DNA from: Streptomyces mangrovisoli
Lineage (GTDB): Bacteria; Actinomycetota; Actinomycetes; Streptomycetales; Streptomycetaceae
Direction of reading: 5' to 3'
Length of the DNA stretch: 64,000 nucleotides
NCBI RefSeq assembly: GCF_000974985.2
Contig: NZ_LAVA02000034.1
Coordinates: forward strand, 62,001-126,000
Shown here: in pieces, positions 1 through 7,801 of the stretch
Layout: each line of letters starts with the position of its first letter
Numbering within the stretch: the first letter of the stretch is position 1
Made by a program: the position numbers and the translations under genes
The notes under the pieces: model-generated
The model's input: only the letters and a program-made list of their open reading frames with translations
The model's database searches: none
Told to the model about the DNA's origin: nothing

Positions 1-830
1 CCATCCTGGGCTCCTCCCGCGTCCAGCCGTCCCATCTGCGGGACGGCGTGGAGCGGGCCAAGGGCCACCTCCAGGAACTCGGCCTGGACGCGATCATCCC
101 CATCGGCGGTGAGGGCACGCTCAAGGCGGCCCGGCTGATGTCGGACAACGGGCTGCCCGTGGTGGGCGTGCCGAAGACCATCGACAACGACATCGCGGTC
201 ACGGACGTCACCTTCGGCTTCGACACGGCCGTGGGTGTCGCCACCGACGCCCTGGACCGGCTGAAGACGACCGCGGAGTCCCACCAGCGCGTGCTGGTCG
301 TGGAGGTCATGGGCCGCCACACCGGCTGGATCGCGCTGCACTCCGGCATGGCGGCGGGCGCGCACGCCATCGTCGTGCCGGAACGCCCCTTCGACATCGA
401 GGAGCTGGCCCGCCGGGTCGGCGAGCGGTTCGAGGCGGGCAAGCGGTTCGCCATCGTCGTCGCCGCGGAGGGCGCCAAGCCCGCGGCCGGGTCCATGGAC
501 TTCGACGAGGGCGGCAAGGACATCTACGGCCACGAGCGGTTCGCGGGCATCGCGCGCCAGCTCTCCATCGAGCTGGAGCAGCGGCTCGGCAAGGAGGCCC
601 GTCCGGTCATCCTCGGCCACGTCCAGCGCGGCGGCACTCCGACCGCGTACGACAGGGTGCTGGCCACCCGGTTCGGCTGGCACGCGGTGGAGGCCGTGCA
701 CCGCGGCGAGTTCGGCCACATGACCGCGCTGCGCGGCACCGACATCGTGATGGTGCCGCTCGCGGAGGCGGTGGAGACGCTGAAGACGGTGCCCGCCGAC
801 CGGTACGACGAGGCGGAGTGCGTGCTCTGA
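1..830 (+). CDS. pfkA: 6-phosphofructokinase, C-terminal part (5' end outside window)
   Basis: The reading frame is open from base 3, so the gene begins before the window. It would phosphorylate fructose 6-phosphate in glycolysis. Visible family motifs are ILGSSR, the nucleotide loop GGEGT, the catalytic PKTIDND and the substrate motif MGRHTGW, followed by LGHVQRGG near the end. A Gly after the acidic residue of GGEGT together with Lys in PKTIDND is the pattern known for ATP-using actinomycete (group III) enzymes; a PPi enzyme would have Asp there. That cofactor call is inference. A perfect hairpin follows directly after the stop, so the gene ends its transcript. Confidence 0.95.
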   Translation, partial: ILGSSRVQPSHLRDGVERAKGHLQELGLDAIIPIGGEGTLKAARLMSDNGLPVVGVPKTIDNDIAVTDVTFGFDTAVGVATDALDRLKTTAESHQRVLVVEVMGRHTGWIALHSGMAAGAHAIVVPERPFDIEELARRVGERFEAGKRFAIVVAAEGAKPAAGSMDFDEGGKDIYGHERFAGIARQLSIELEQRLGKEARPVILGHVQRGGTPTAYDRVLATRFGWHAVEAVHRGEFGHMTALRGTDIVMVPLAEAVETLKTVPADRYDEAECVL

Positions 831-842
831 TCCACAGTGCTC

Positions 843-880
843 GAACTGCCCCCGGTCGCGGACGCGGCCGGGGGCAGTTC
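843..880 (+). terminator. Rho-independent-type hairpin after pfkA
   Basis: A perfect 13-bp inverted repeat (arms 843-855 and 868-880) with a 12-nt loop lies 13 bases after the pfkA stop. There is no long T tract, which is common for Streptomyces terminators. Confidence 0.8.
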
Positions 881-933
881 TACTCTGGGTCCGGACAGAC
901 GGCACACAACCCCCACGAACCAGGAGCCGGCGG

Positions 934-1887
934 ATGGACCACAGCGGGCACGGCATGACCATGGATCTGCCGCCGTTCACGCTGGGGCGGGGACTCCAGT
1001 GGTCGGCGGACCCGTTCTTCCTCGTCGCCTGCGTCCTGGGACTGGCCCTGTACGGCTTCGGCGTGCTGCGGCTGCGGCGGCGCGGGGACTCCTGGCCGGT
1101 GGCGCGGACGGTGTCCTTCACCGTCGGGGTGCTGACCATCGCGCTGATGATGTGCACCGCGCTGAACGACTACGGCATGGTGATGTTCAGCGTGCACATG
1201 GTGCAGCACATGATCATCAGCATGCTGTCGCCGATCCTGCTGCTGCTGGGCGCGCCGGTGACGCTCGCGCTGCGCGCGCTGCCGGTCGCGGGCCGGGGCC
1301 GCAAGGGCCCGCGCGAGCTGCTGCTGGCGGTGCTGCACAGCCGGTACATGCGGATCGTGACCCATCCCGCGTTCACCATCCCGATGTTCATCGCGAGCCT
1401 GTACGGGCTGTACTTCACCCCGCTGTTCGACACCCTGATGGGGTCGCGGACCGGGCATGTCGTGATGATGATCCACTTCCTCGCCGTGGGCGTGGCGTTC
1501 TTCTGGCCGATCATCGGCGTGGACCCGGGTCCGCACCGGCCGGGCCATCTCATGCGGATGCTGGAGCTGTTCGCGGGGATGCCGTTCCACGCGTTCTTCG
1601 GCATCGCGCTGATGATGGCGTCGGCGCCGATGGTGAAGACCTTCGAGCATCCGCCCGCCTCGCTCGGCCTCGACGCGCTCTCCGACCAGAACGCGGCGGG
1701 CGGCATCGCCTGGGCCTTCAGCGAGGTCCCCTCGGTCCTGGTGCTGATCGCCCTGCTCTTCCAGTGGTACGCCTCCGAGAAGCGGCAGGCCAAGCGCTCG
1801 GACCGGGCCGCGGACCGCGACGGCGACCAGGAGCTGGAGGCGTACAACGCCTATCTGGCCTCCCTCAACGCACGCGGTGGTGGCTGA
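934..1887 (+). CDS. Cytochrome c oxidase assembly protein, CtaG (caa3_CtaG) family
   Basis: A 317-residue, strongly hydrophobic integral membrane protein with about seven membrane segments. The conserved His-rich stretch HMVQHMIISMLSP (about residues 88-100) and the following LGAPVTLALRAL are typical of the caa3_CtaG family, which helps build the copper centre of cytochrome oxidase. The N-terminus contains MDHSGHGM, a Met/His cluster that could bind copper. The C-terminus is a charged cytoplasmic tail. The ATG at 934 follows a GGAG-like site. It stands alone after the pfkA terminator and is followed by a small membrane protein in the same direction. Confidence 0.85.
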   Translation: MDHSGHGMTMDLPPFTLGRGLQWSADPFFLVACVLGLALYGFGVLRLRRRGDSWPVARTVSFTVGVLTIALMMCTALNDYGMVMFSVHMVQHMIISMLSPILLLLGAPVTLALRALPVAGRGRKGPRELLLAVLHSRYMRIVTHPAFTIPMFIASLYGLYFTPLFDTLMGSRTGHVVMMIHFLAVGVAFFWPIIGVDPGPHRPGHLMRMLELFAGMPFHAFFGIALMMASAPMVKTFEHPPASLGLDALSDQNAAGGIAWAFSEVPSVLVLIALLFQWYASEKRQAKRSDRAADRDGDQELEAYNAYLASLNARGGG

Positions 1888-1951
1888 ACCCCTTCCGTTC
1901 GGCCGGTCCCGGGGCACCATGGAGGGATCGGACCATGAGGAGGGTGTCGCG

Positions 1952-2122
1952 ATGCCCGGTTCCCCGGACGGTTCCACAAAGACGATGGGGGTGGTCACCC
2001 TCGGCGCTCTCGTCGTGGTGACGGCCTACACGGTGGCGCTCGGCAGCAACGGCTGGCTGTGGTTCGGCTGGGTGGTGCTGGGTCTGATCACGCTGGGGAT
2101 GGCGGCGACCCACAGCACGTGA
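1952..2122 (+). CDS. Small hypothetical membrane protein
   Basis: A 56-residue protein starting at the ATG at 1952, which has an AGGAGG site about 10 bases upstream; the longer in-frame extension has no such site. After a short polar N-terminus there are two predicted membrane segments (about residues 13-30 and 35-50). Function is unknown. It lies 64 bp after the ctaG-like gene and may be cotranscribed with it. Confidence 0.6.
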   Translation: MPGSPDGSTKTMGVVTLGALVVVTAYTVALGSNGWLWFGWVVLGLITLGMAATHST

Positions 2123-2129
2123 GGCGTAT

Positions 2130-2149
2130 CGGGCGGATCTCCCCGCCCG
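2130..2149. terminator. Short hairpin between converging genes
   Basis: A 7-bp GC stem (2130-2136 with 2143-2149) sits in the 39-bp gap between the small membrane protein gene and the converging kinase gene. It could terminate either transcript; the stem is short. Confidence 0.4.
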
Positions 2150-2161
2150 GTGCGGCCGGAT

Positions 2162-3367
2162 TCACTCCCCCGCGATCCGGCCGCCCGAGTGCACCCCCGG
2201 CTGGTACTTCGGCAGCCGTACGGTGATCTTCATCCCGGCGCCGGCCGCGGTCTCGACGACGAGGCCGTGGTCGTCGCCGTAGACCTGCCGGAGCCGGTCG
2301 TCGACGTTGGACAGGCCGATGCCGCCGGACGGGCTCGGGCCGCCGGCCAGGATGCGCCGCAGCACCTCGGGGTCCATCCCGGCGCCGTCGTCCTCGATGG
2401 CGACGAGCGCCTCGGCGCCGGCGTCCTGCGCGGTGATGGTGATGTGGCATTTGTCCGCCTTGCCCTCCAGACCGTGCTTGACGGCGTTCTCGACGAGCGG
2501 CTGCAGGCACAGGAACGGCAGCGCGACCGGCAGCACCTCCGGGGCGATCTGCAGGGTGACCGAGAGCCGGTCGCCGAAGCGGGCCCGCACCAGCGCCAGA
2601 TAGTGGTCGATGGCGTGCAGCTCGTCGGCGAGGGTGGTGAAGTCGCCGCGCCTGCGGAACGAGTAGCGGATGAAGTCGGCGAACTCCAGCAGCAGCTCGC
2701 GGGCGCGCTCCGGGTCGGTGCGCACGAAGGACGCGATCACCGCCAGCGAGTTGAAGATGAAGTGCGGGGAGATCTGCGCGCGCAGCGCCCTGATCTCGGC
2801 CTCGATGAGCCGGGTGCGGGACTGGTCCAGGTCGGCCAGCTCCAGCTGCACGGAGACCCAGCGGGCCACCTCGCCGGCCGCCCGCACCAGCACGGCCGAC
2901 TCGCGCGGCGCGCACGCGACCAGGGCGCCGTGCACCCGCTCGTCGACGGTCAGGGGGGCGACGACGGCCCAGCGCACCGGGCAGTCGGCGGTGTCGCAGC
3001 GCAGCCGGAACGCCTCGCCGCGCCCGCTCTCCAGCGCCCCCGCGAGCCGCTCCATGATCTCCGTACGGTGGTGGGCGCCGACCCCGTCCCAGGCGAGGAC
3101 GTCCGTGGTGTCGGTCAGGCACAGCGCGTCCGTGCCGAGCAGATCGCGCAGCCGGCGGGCCGAGCGGCGGGCGGTCTCCTCGGTGAGCCCGGCGCGCAGC
3201 GGGGGCGCGGCGAGGGAGGCGGTGTGCAGGGTCTCGAAGGTGGCGTGCTCCACGGGGGTGCCGAGCCCGCCGAGGCTCTCGGGGCGGGCGGTGCGCCGGC
3301 CCAGCCAGAACCCGGCGGCCAGCAGCGGCAGCACGGCGACCAGCAGCCCGGCGAGGAAGCCGCTCAC
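2162..3367 (-). CDS. LytS-type sensor histidine kinase
   Basis: A 401-residue kinase. One membrane anchor is at residues 3-23, a GAF-like region at about 60-170, and a His_kinase domain carries the motif QISPHFIFNSL with the phosphorylated His at 202. The ATPase domain has the N box LVENAVKHG (291-299) and the G box GGIGLSN. This is the LytS/YpdA family, whose partners are LytTR regulators; one is encoded three genes upstream. The GTG start overlaps the symporter stop (GTGA), indicating translational coupling. With a single membrane segment it probably senses a cytoplasmic or membrane-proximal signal, possibly through the transporter. Confidence 0.88.
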   Translation of the reverse strand: MSGFLAGLLVAVLPLLAAGFWLGRRTARPESLGGLGTPVEHATFETLHTASLAAPPLRAGLTEETARRSARRLRDLLGTDALCLTDTTDVLAWDGVGAHHRTEIMERLAGALESGRGEAFRLRCDTADCPVRWAVVAPLTVDERVHGALVACAPRESAVLVRAAGEVARWVSVQLELADLDQSRTRLIEAEIRALRAQISPHFIFNSLAVIASFVRTDPERARELLLEFADFIRYSFRRRGDFTTLADELHAIDHYLALVRARFGDRLSVTLQIAPEVLPVALPFLCLQPLVENAVKHGLEGKADKCHITITAQDAGAEALVAIEDDGAGMDPEVLRRILAGGPSPSGGIGLSNVDDRLRQVYGDDHGLVVETAAGAGMKITVRLPKYQPGVHSGGRIAGE

Positions 3368-5076
3368 CCGGTGACCTCCGCGCGCAGCTCCTCCGGCAGA
3401 TGGAAGCGGGCGAGGATCGCGGCCGTGCCCGGGGGCACCCGCCCTGGGGTGGCCAGCGACACCAGCACCATGGTGAGGAAGCCGAGCGGCACCGACCAGG
3501 GCGCGGGCCAGGCGAGCAGGGCGTGCAGGGTGCCGGTGCCGGGGAACCCGGTCATGGTGGCGGCGACGGCGGCGAACGCGGAGCCGCCACCGACCAGCAT
3601 CCCCGCGACCGCGCCGGGCGGGGTGAGCCGCCGCCACCAGATGCCGAGGACCAGCAGCGGGCAGAAGGAGGAGGCGGAGACCGCGAAGGCGAGCCCCACG
3701 GCGTCCGCCACGGGCAGCCCGCCGACCAGGGCCGAGGCCGCCAGCGGCACCGCCATCGCGAGGACCGTGCCGAGCCGGAAGTGCCGTACGCCCCGGGAGG
3801 GCAGCACGTCCTGGGTGAGCACCCCGGCGACGGCCATGGTCAGCCCGGACGCGGTGGACAGGAACGCGGCGAAGGCGCCGCCCGCGATCAGCGCGCCCAG
3901 CAGGTCGCCGCCGACCCCGCCGATCATCCGCCCCGGCAGCAGCAGTACGGCGGCGTCGGCGTCGCCGGTGAGGGTCAGCTCGGGGGCGTAGAGCCGGCCG
4001 AGGGCGCCGTAGAGCGGGGGCAGCAGGTAGAAGCCTCCGATCAGGGCGAGCACGGCGACGGTGGTGCGGCGGGCGGCCACGCCGTGCGGGCTGGTGTAGA
4101 AGCGGACGACGACGTGCGGCAGGCCCATGGTGCCGAGGAAGGTGGCGAGGATCAGCCCGTAGGTGGCGTACAGGGGGCGCTCCTCGCGGCTCTCGGCGAG
4201 CGAGGAGGACATGCCGCTGCCGCTGCCCCGGGCGGCGGTGGGCACGGTGGCGCCCGCGGCGAAGGTCAGCCGGGTGCCGGCGGCGATCCGGTGGGTGCCG
4301 GTCGCCAGGCGGACCTCGGAGTCCTCGCGCGGTACGCCGTCGACGGTGCCGTCCACGGTCACCGTGAGCGGCCGGTCGAGCCTGAGGTCCAGGGTGTCGG
4401 CGACCCGCACGGCCCGCCGCTCGCGGAAGGCGGCCGGTTCCTCGAAGGGGTGGCGGGGGGCGCCGTCGGCCTGCCAGGCGAGCACCAGGAAGAGGGCGGG
4501 GACGAGCAGCGCGGTCAGCTTGAGCCAGTACTGGAAGGCCTGCACGAAGGTGATGCTGCGCATGCCGCCCGCGGCGACGGTCGCCACCACCACGACCGCG
4601 ACGATGATCCCGCCGAGCGCGCCCGGCGCCCCGGTCAGCACGGTCAACGTCAGCCCGGCACCCTGGAGTTGAGGGAGCAGGTAGAGCCAGCCGACGCCGA
4701 CGACGAAGGCCGCGGCGAGCCATCTGACCGACGGCGAGGCGAGCCGGGCCTCGGCGAAGTCGGGCAGGGTGTAGGCGCCGGAGCGGCGCAGCGGGGCGGC
4801 GACGAACAGCAGCAGCACCAGGTATCCGGCGGTGTAGCCGACCGGGTACCAGAGCATGTCGGGGCCCTGCACCAGGACCAGGCCCGCGATGCCGAGGAAG
4901 GAGGCGGCGGAGAGGTACTCCCCGCTGATGGCGGCCGCGTTCAGGCGCGGGCCGACGGTGCGGGAGGCGACGTAGAAGTCGGAGGTCGTCCGGGAGATGC
5001 GCAGGCCGAACGCGCCGACGAGGACGGTCGCGACGACGACGAGCGCGACGGCCGGGACGGCGTAGCCGGAGTTCAT
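3364..5076 (-). CDS. Sodium:solute symporter (cation acetate/monocarboxylate symporter-like)
   Basis: A 570-residue SSS-family transporter with about 13 membrane segments. The N-terminal signature with ISRTTSDFYVASR and the ISGEYLSAASFLGIAG motif are characteristic of the ActP/MctC branch that takes up acetate and related acids. An extramembrane insertion of about 90 residues (roughly 235-325) between membrane segments is polar and beta-rich, with a Gly/Ser linker. The ATG overlaps the preceding 129-residue gene (ATGA), and its own stop overlaps the kinase start. Substrate is inferred from family only. Confidence 0.85.
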   Translation of the reverse strand: MNSGYAVPAVALVVVATVLVGAFGLRISRTTSDFYVASRTVGPRLNAAAISGEYLSAASFLGIAGLVLVQGPDMLWYPVGYTAGYLVLLLFVAAPLRRSGAYTLPDFAEARLASPSVRWLAAAFVVGVGWLYLLPQLQGAGLTLTVLTGAPGALGGIIVAVVVVATVAAGGMRSITFVQAFQYWLKLTALLVPALFLVLAWQADGAPRHPFEEPAAFRERRAVRVADTLDLRLDRPLTVTVDGTVDGVPREDSEVRLATGTHRIAAGTRLTFAAGATVPTAARGSGSGMSSSLAESREERPLYATYGLILATFLGTMGLPHVVVRFYTSPHGVAARRTTVAVLALIGGFYLLPPLYGALGRLYAPELTLTGDADAAVLLLPGRMIGGVGGDLLGALIAGGAFAAFLSTASGLTMAVAGVLTQDVLPSRGVRHFRLGTVLAMAVPLAASALVGGLPVADAVGLAFAVSASSFCPLLVLGIWWRRLTPPGAVAGMLVGGGSAFAAVAATMTGFPGTGTLHALLAWPAPWSVPLGFLTMVLVSLATPGRVPPGTAAILARFHLPEELRAEVTG

Positions 5077-5462
5077 CGGTCCTCGACCAGCCGCACGAAG
5101 TCGGCCTCGTTGCGTTCGGCGCGCCGCACGTACCAGCGGGCGAGCAGGACCAGCGGCGCGTAGAGGCAGAAGCCGAGCACCGCCCACTGCAGGCGGCGGG
5201 CCTCGGGCGCCGCGGCGAACACCAGCGGCAACGGCCCGACCAGCAGCACGAGGAACGCGAACACCGCGAGGGCCGCGCGCAGTTGACTGCGCATCAGGGA
5301 GCGGACGTAGGTGTCCCCGAGGGTGGTGAGTTCGTCTATCTCGGTGCGGGGCCGGTAGTAGCCGCCGCTGTGCGGGTAGCGCCCGCGTGCGCGCAGGCGG
5401 GTGTGCGGGAGGGCGCGGCGGGGCGGTCCGGTGACGACGACCCGGCGTTCGCTGGGCTCCAT
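5073..5462 (-). CDS. Small two-span membrane protein partnered with the symporter (DUF485-like)
   Basis: A 129-residue protein with a basic N-terminal half and two membrane segments (about residues 63-85 and 93-112). SSS acetate transporters are often preceded by a small two-span membrane protein (MctB/DUF485 type), and position and topology match that role here. The stop overlaps the symporter ATG and the start lies 12 bp after the regulator stop, so it is the second gene of the operon. Homology to DUF485 is judged by layout rather than a clear motif. Confidence 0.7.
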   Translation of the reverse strand: MEPSERRVVVTGPPRRALPHTRLRARGRYPHSGGYYRPRTEIDELTTLGDTYVRSLMRSQLRAALAVFAFLVLLVGPLPLVFAAAPEARRLQWAVLGFCLYAPLVLLARWYVRRAERNEADFVRLVEDR

Positions 5463-5474
5463 GCTCGCCTCCCC

Positions 5475-6230
5475 CTATCCGGCGGTCCGGCGCATCAGCA
5501 GGTCCCGCAGCTCCCGTGCGTGGCGGCGGCTGACCTGGAGCTCCTCGGCGCCGACCAGGACGCTCACCGTGCCGGTGTCCAGGCGGAGTTCGCCGACGTG
5601 GTGCAGGGCGACCAGATGCCGGCGGTGGATGCGGACGAACCCGCGGGCACGCCAGCGCTCCTCCAGGGCGGACAGCGGGATGCGCACCAGATGGCTGCCC
5701 TTGTGGGTGTGCAGCCGCGCGTAGTCGCCCTGCGCCTCGACGTGGGTGATGTCGTCGACGGCCACGAAGCGGGTCACGCCGCCGAGTTCGACGGGTATGT
5801 GGTCGGGGTCGGGCTCGTGCACGGGTATCCGCGGTGCGGCGCCGCCGAGTTCGGCGGCCCGGCGCACCGCTTCGGCCAGCCGCTCCTTGCGCACGGGCTT
5901 GAGGATGTAGTCGACGGCGTAGAGGTCGAACGCCTGGACGGCGAAGTCCTCGTGGGCGGTGACGAACACGACCCGCGGCGGGCGGGCGAACCCGGTGAGC
6001 AGCCGGGCCAGTTCGAGCCCGTCGAGGCCCGGCATCTGGATGTCCAGGAAGACGACGTCGATCGCGTCGGGGCCGTCCGGACCCGACTCCAGGGCGCGGG
6101 TGATGCGGCGCAGCGCCTCGGTGGCGTCGCCCGCTCCCTCGGCGCTGCCGATGCGCGGATCGGCGTGCAGCAGATAGAGCAGTTCCTCCAGCGAGGGGCG
6201 TTCGTCGTCGACGGCGAGGGCGCGCAGCAT
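5475..6230 (-). CDS. LytTR-family response regulator
   Basis: A 251-residue regulator. The receiver domain has acidic residues in VDDE, the phosphorylated Asp63 in FLDIQMPG, the Thr of FVTAHED and the Lys of YILKPV. The C-terminal half (about 150-245) is a LytTR DNA-binding domain, with HVEAQGDYARLHT and FVRIHRRHLV. The start chosen is ATG 6230, because translation upstream lacks homology. It is the first gene of a four-gene operon ending with its likely partner kinase, and probably controls the operon, as LytTR systems such as YpdAB/BtsSR control carboxylate transporters. Confidence 0.88.
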   Translation of the reverse strand: MLRALAVDDERPSLEELLYLLHADPRIGSAEGAGDATEALRRITRALESGPDGPDAIDVVFLDIQMPGLDGLELARLLTGFARPPRVVFVTAHEDFAVQAFDLYAVDYILKPVRKERLAEAVRRAAELGGAAPRIPVHEPDPDHIPVELGGVTRFVAVDDITHVEAQGDYARLHTHKGSHLVRIPLSALEERWRARGFVRIHRRHLVALHHVGELRLDTGTVSVLVGAEELQVSRRHARELRDLLMRRTAG

Positions 6231-6329
6231 GAACGTGGAGTGTAGGGGCGATCGGGGCGGCTGGACATGTGCCCGGCGCGGGCGTCCGCGCACCGCCGTA
6301 TGACCGCCCCGGGTGGTTACAGTGCCCAC

Positions 6330-6866
6330 ATGAACAGCAGGACCCCGCCGTTCGACGAGCTCGACCGGAAGATCATCACCGCTCTGATGGCGAACGCCCG
6401 CCGGAGTTTCGCCGAGATCGGCGCGGACGTCGGACTCTCCGCGACGGCGGTCAAGCGGCGGGTGGACCGGCTGCGCGAGACCGGCGTGATCACCGGGTTC
6501 ACCGCGACCGTGCAGCCGTCCGCGCTGGGCTGGCGCACGGAGGCGTACGTCGAGGTGTACTGCGAGGGCGCGGCGCCGCCGCGGCGGCTGGCGGAGGTGG
6601 TCCGCAACCATCCGGAGATCACCGCCGCGATGACCGTGACGGGCGGGGCGGACGCGCTGCTGCATGTGCGGGCGCGGGACGTGGAGCACTTCGAGGAGGT
6701 GCTGGAGCGCATCCGCACGGAGCCGTTCATCCGCAAGACGATCAGCGTGATGGTGCTGTCGCACCTGATCCCGGAGAGCCCGGAGGCGGGCGCGAACCAG
6801 ATGGCGCCGGACGGGGCGGGCGCCGCCGGCCCCACCGTCGCGGCAGACGCAGCAGAACTGCGCTGA
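6330..6866 (+). CDS. Lrp/AsnC-family transcriptional regulator
   Basis: A 178-residue protein beginning at ATG 6330. The winged-helix part is at residues 6-55 (LDRKIITALMANARRSFAEI followed by the recognition helix SATAVKRRVDRL), and an AsnC ligand-binding domain follows to about residue 150. Its C-terminal 25 residues are low-complexity. It lies 125 bp upstream of the DDAH-like and ornithine aminotransferase genes in the same direction, so it probably regulates arginine/ornithine catabolism in response to an amino acid. It is divergent from the LytTR operon, 99 bp away. Confidence 0.88.
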   Translation: MNSRTPPFDELDRKIITALMANARRSFAEIGADVGLSATAVKRRVDRLRETGVITGFTATVQPSALGWRTEAYVEVYCEGAAPPRRLAEVVRNHPEITAAMTVTGGADALLHVRARDVEHFEEVLERIRTEPFIRKTISVMVLSHLIPESPEAGANQMAPDGAGAAGPTVAADAAELR

Positions 6867-6991
6867 CCTGGCCGAAGACGCAGCATTCCTGCGCGGACAC
6901 GCACCCTTCCTTGCTTGTCGAGCGTCCCTGTCACTTCTTACCTTGGTGTCAACCCTCGACCCGACACGCAGGAAAGCGGAGGAATCCCTTC

Positions 6992-7801
6992 GTGCCTGAA
7001 AGCCGTGTGCCGCGTCTCCGGCGCTTCCTCGTCTGCGAACCCAGACACTTCGCCGTGCAGTACGCGATCAATCCCTGGATGCAGCCCGACGTCCGCGTCG
7101 ACGTGGACCTCGCCCAGGAGCAGTGGCAGTCGCTGATCCGCGTCTACCGCTCCCACGGGCACAGCGTCGCCGCCGTGGAGCCGGTCCCCGGCCTCCCCGA
7201 CATGGTCTTCGCCGCGAACTCCGCCGTCGTCGTCGACGGCCGTGTCTTCGGCTCCCTCTTCCACGCGCCGGAACGGCGCCCCGAGTCGATCCACTACGAC
7301 ACCTGGTTCAAGACCGCCGGCTACGACGTGTACCGCCCGGAGTCCGTCGCCGAGGGCGAGGGCGACCTGGTCTGGACCGGCCGGTACATGCTGGCCGGGA
7401 CCGGCTTCCGCACCACCCGTGAGGCCCATCGCGAGGCGCAGGAGTTCTTCGGCCACCCGGTGATCAGCCTGACCCTGGTGGACCCGTACTTCTACCACCT
7501 GGACACGGCGCTGTTCGTGCTCGACGACGACAACATCGTCTACTACCCGGAGGCGTTCTCCCCCGGCAGCCGCGAGGTGCTGGCCCGGCTCTTCCCCGAG
7601 GCGGTGCTCGCGACCCGCGACGACGCGCTGACCTTCGGCCTGAACTCCGTCTCCGACGGCCGCCACGTCTTCATCGCGCCGCGGGCCGAGGCGCTCGCGG
7701 ACCGGCTCGCCGGCCACGGCTATGTCCCCGTCCCCGTCGACCTGTCCGAGCTGCACAAGGCCGGCGGCGGCATCAAGTGCTGCACCCAGGAGATCCGCTG
7801 A
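6992..7801 (+). CDS. Dimethylarginine dimethylaminohydrolase / arginine dihydrolase-like guanidino hydrolase
   Basis: A 269-residue member of the pentein (guanidino-group-modifying) superfamily. The GTG at 6992 has a GGAGG site 9 bases upstream. The active-site elements visible are the substrate loop DMVFAANSAVV (70-80), His169 in FYHLDT, and the C-terminal GGGIKCC in which Cys263 aligns with the catalytic Cys. Family members release citrulline or, in the dihydrolase group, ornithine. The stop overlaps the start of ornithine aminotransferase (ATGA), so product channelling to that enzyme is likely. Naming it DDAH is the conventional annotation; an arginine dihydrolase is a real alternative. 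Confidence 0.82.
   Translation: MPESRVPRLRRFLVCEPRHFAVQYAINPWMQPDVRVDVDLAQEQWQSLIRVYRSHGHSVAAVEPVPGLPDMVFAANSAVVVDGRVFGSLFHAPERRPESIHYDTWFKTAGYDVYRPESVAEGEGDLVWTGRYMLAGTGFRTTREAHREAQEFFGHPVISLTLVDPYFYHLDTALFVLDDDNIVYYPEAFSPGSREVLARLFPEAVLATRDDALTFGLNSVSDGRHVFIAPRAEALADRLAGHGYVPVPVDLSELHKAGGGIKCCTQEIR

Noticed and set aside
2150..3991. A 613-codon open frame opposite the kinase and symporter genes
   Set aside because: There is no domain or membrane pattern, and the composition is that of an antisense shadow.
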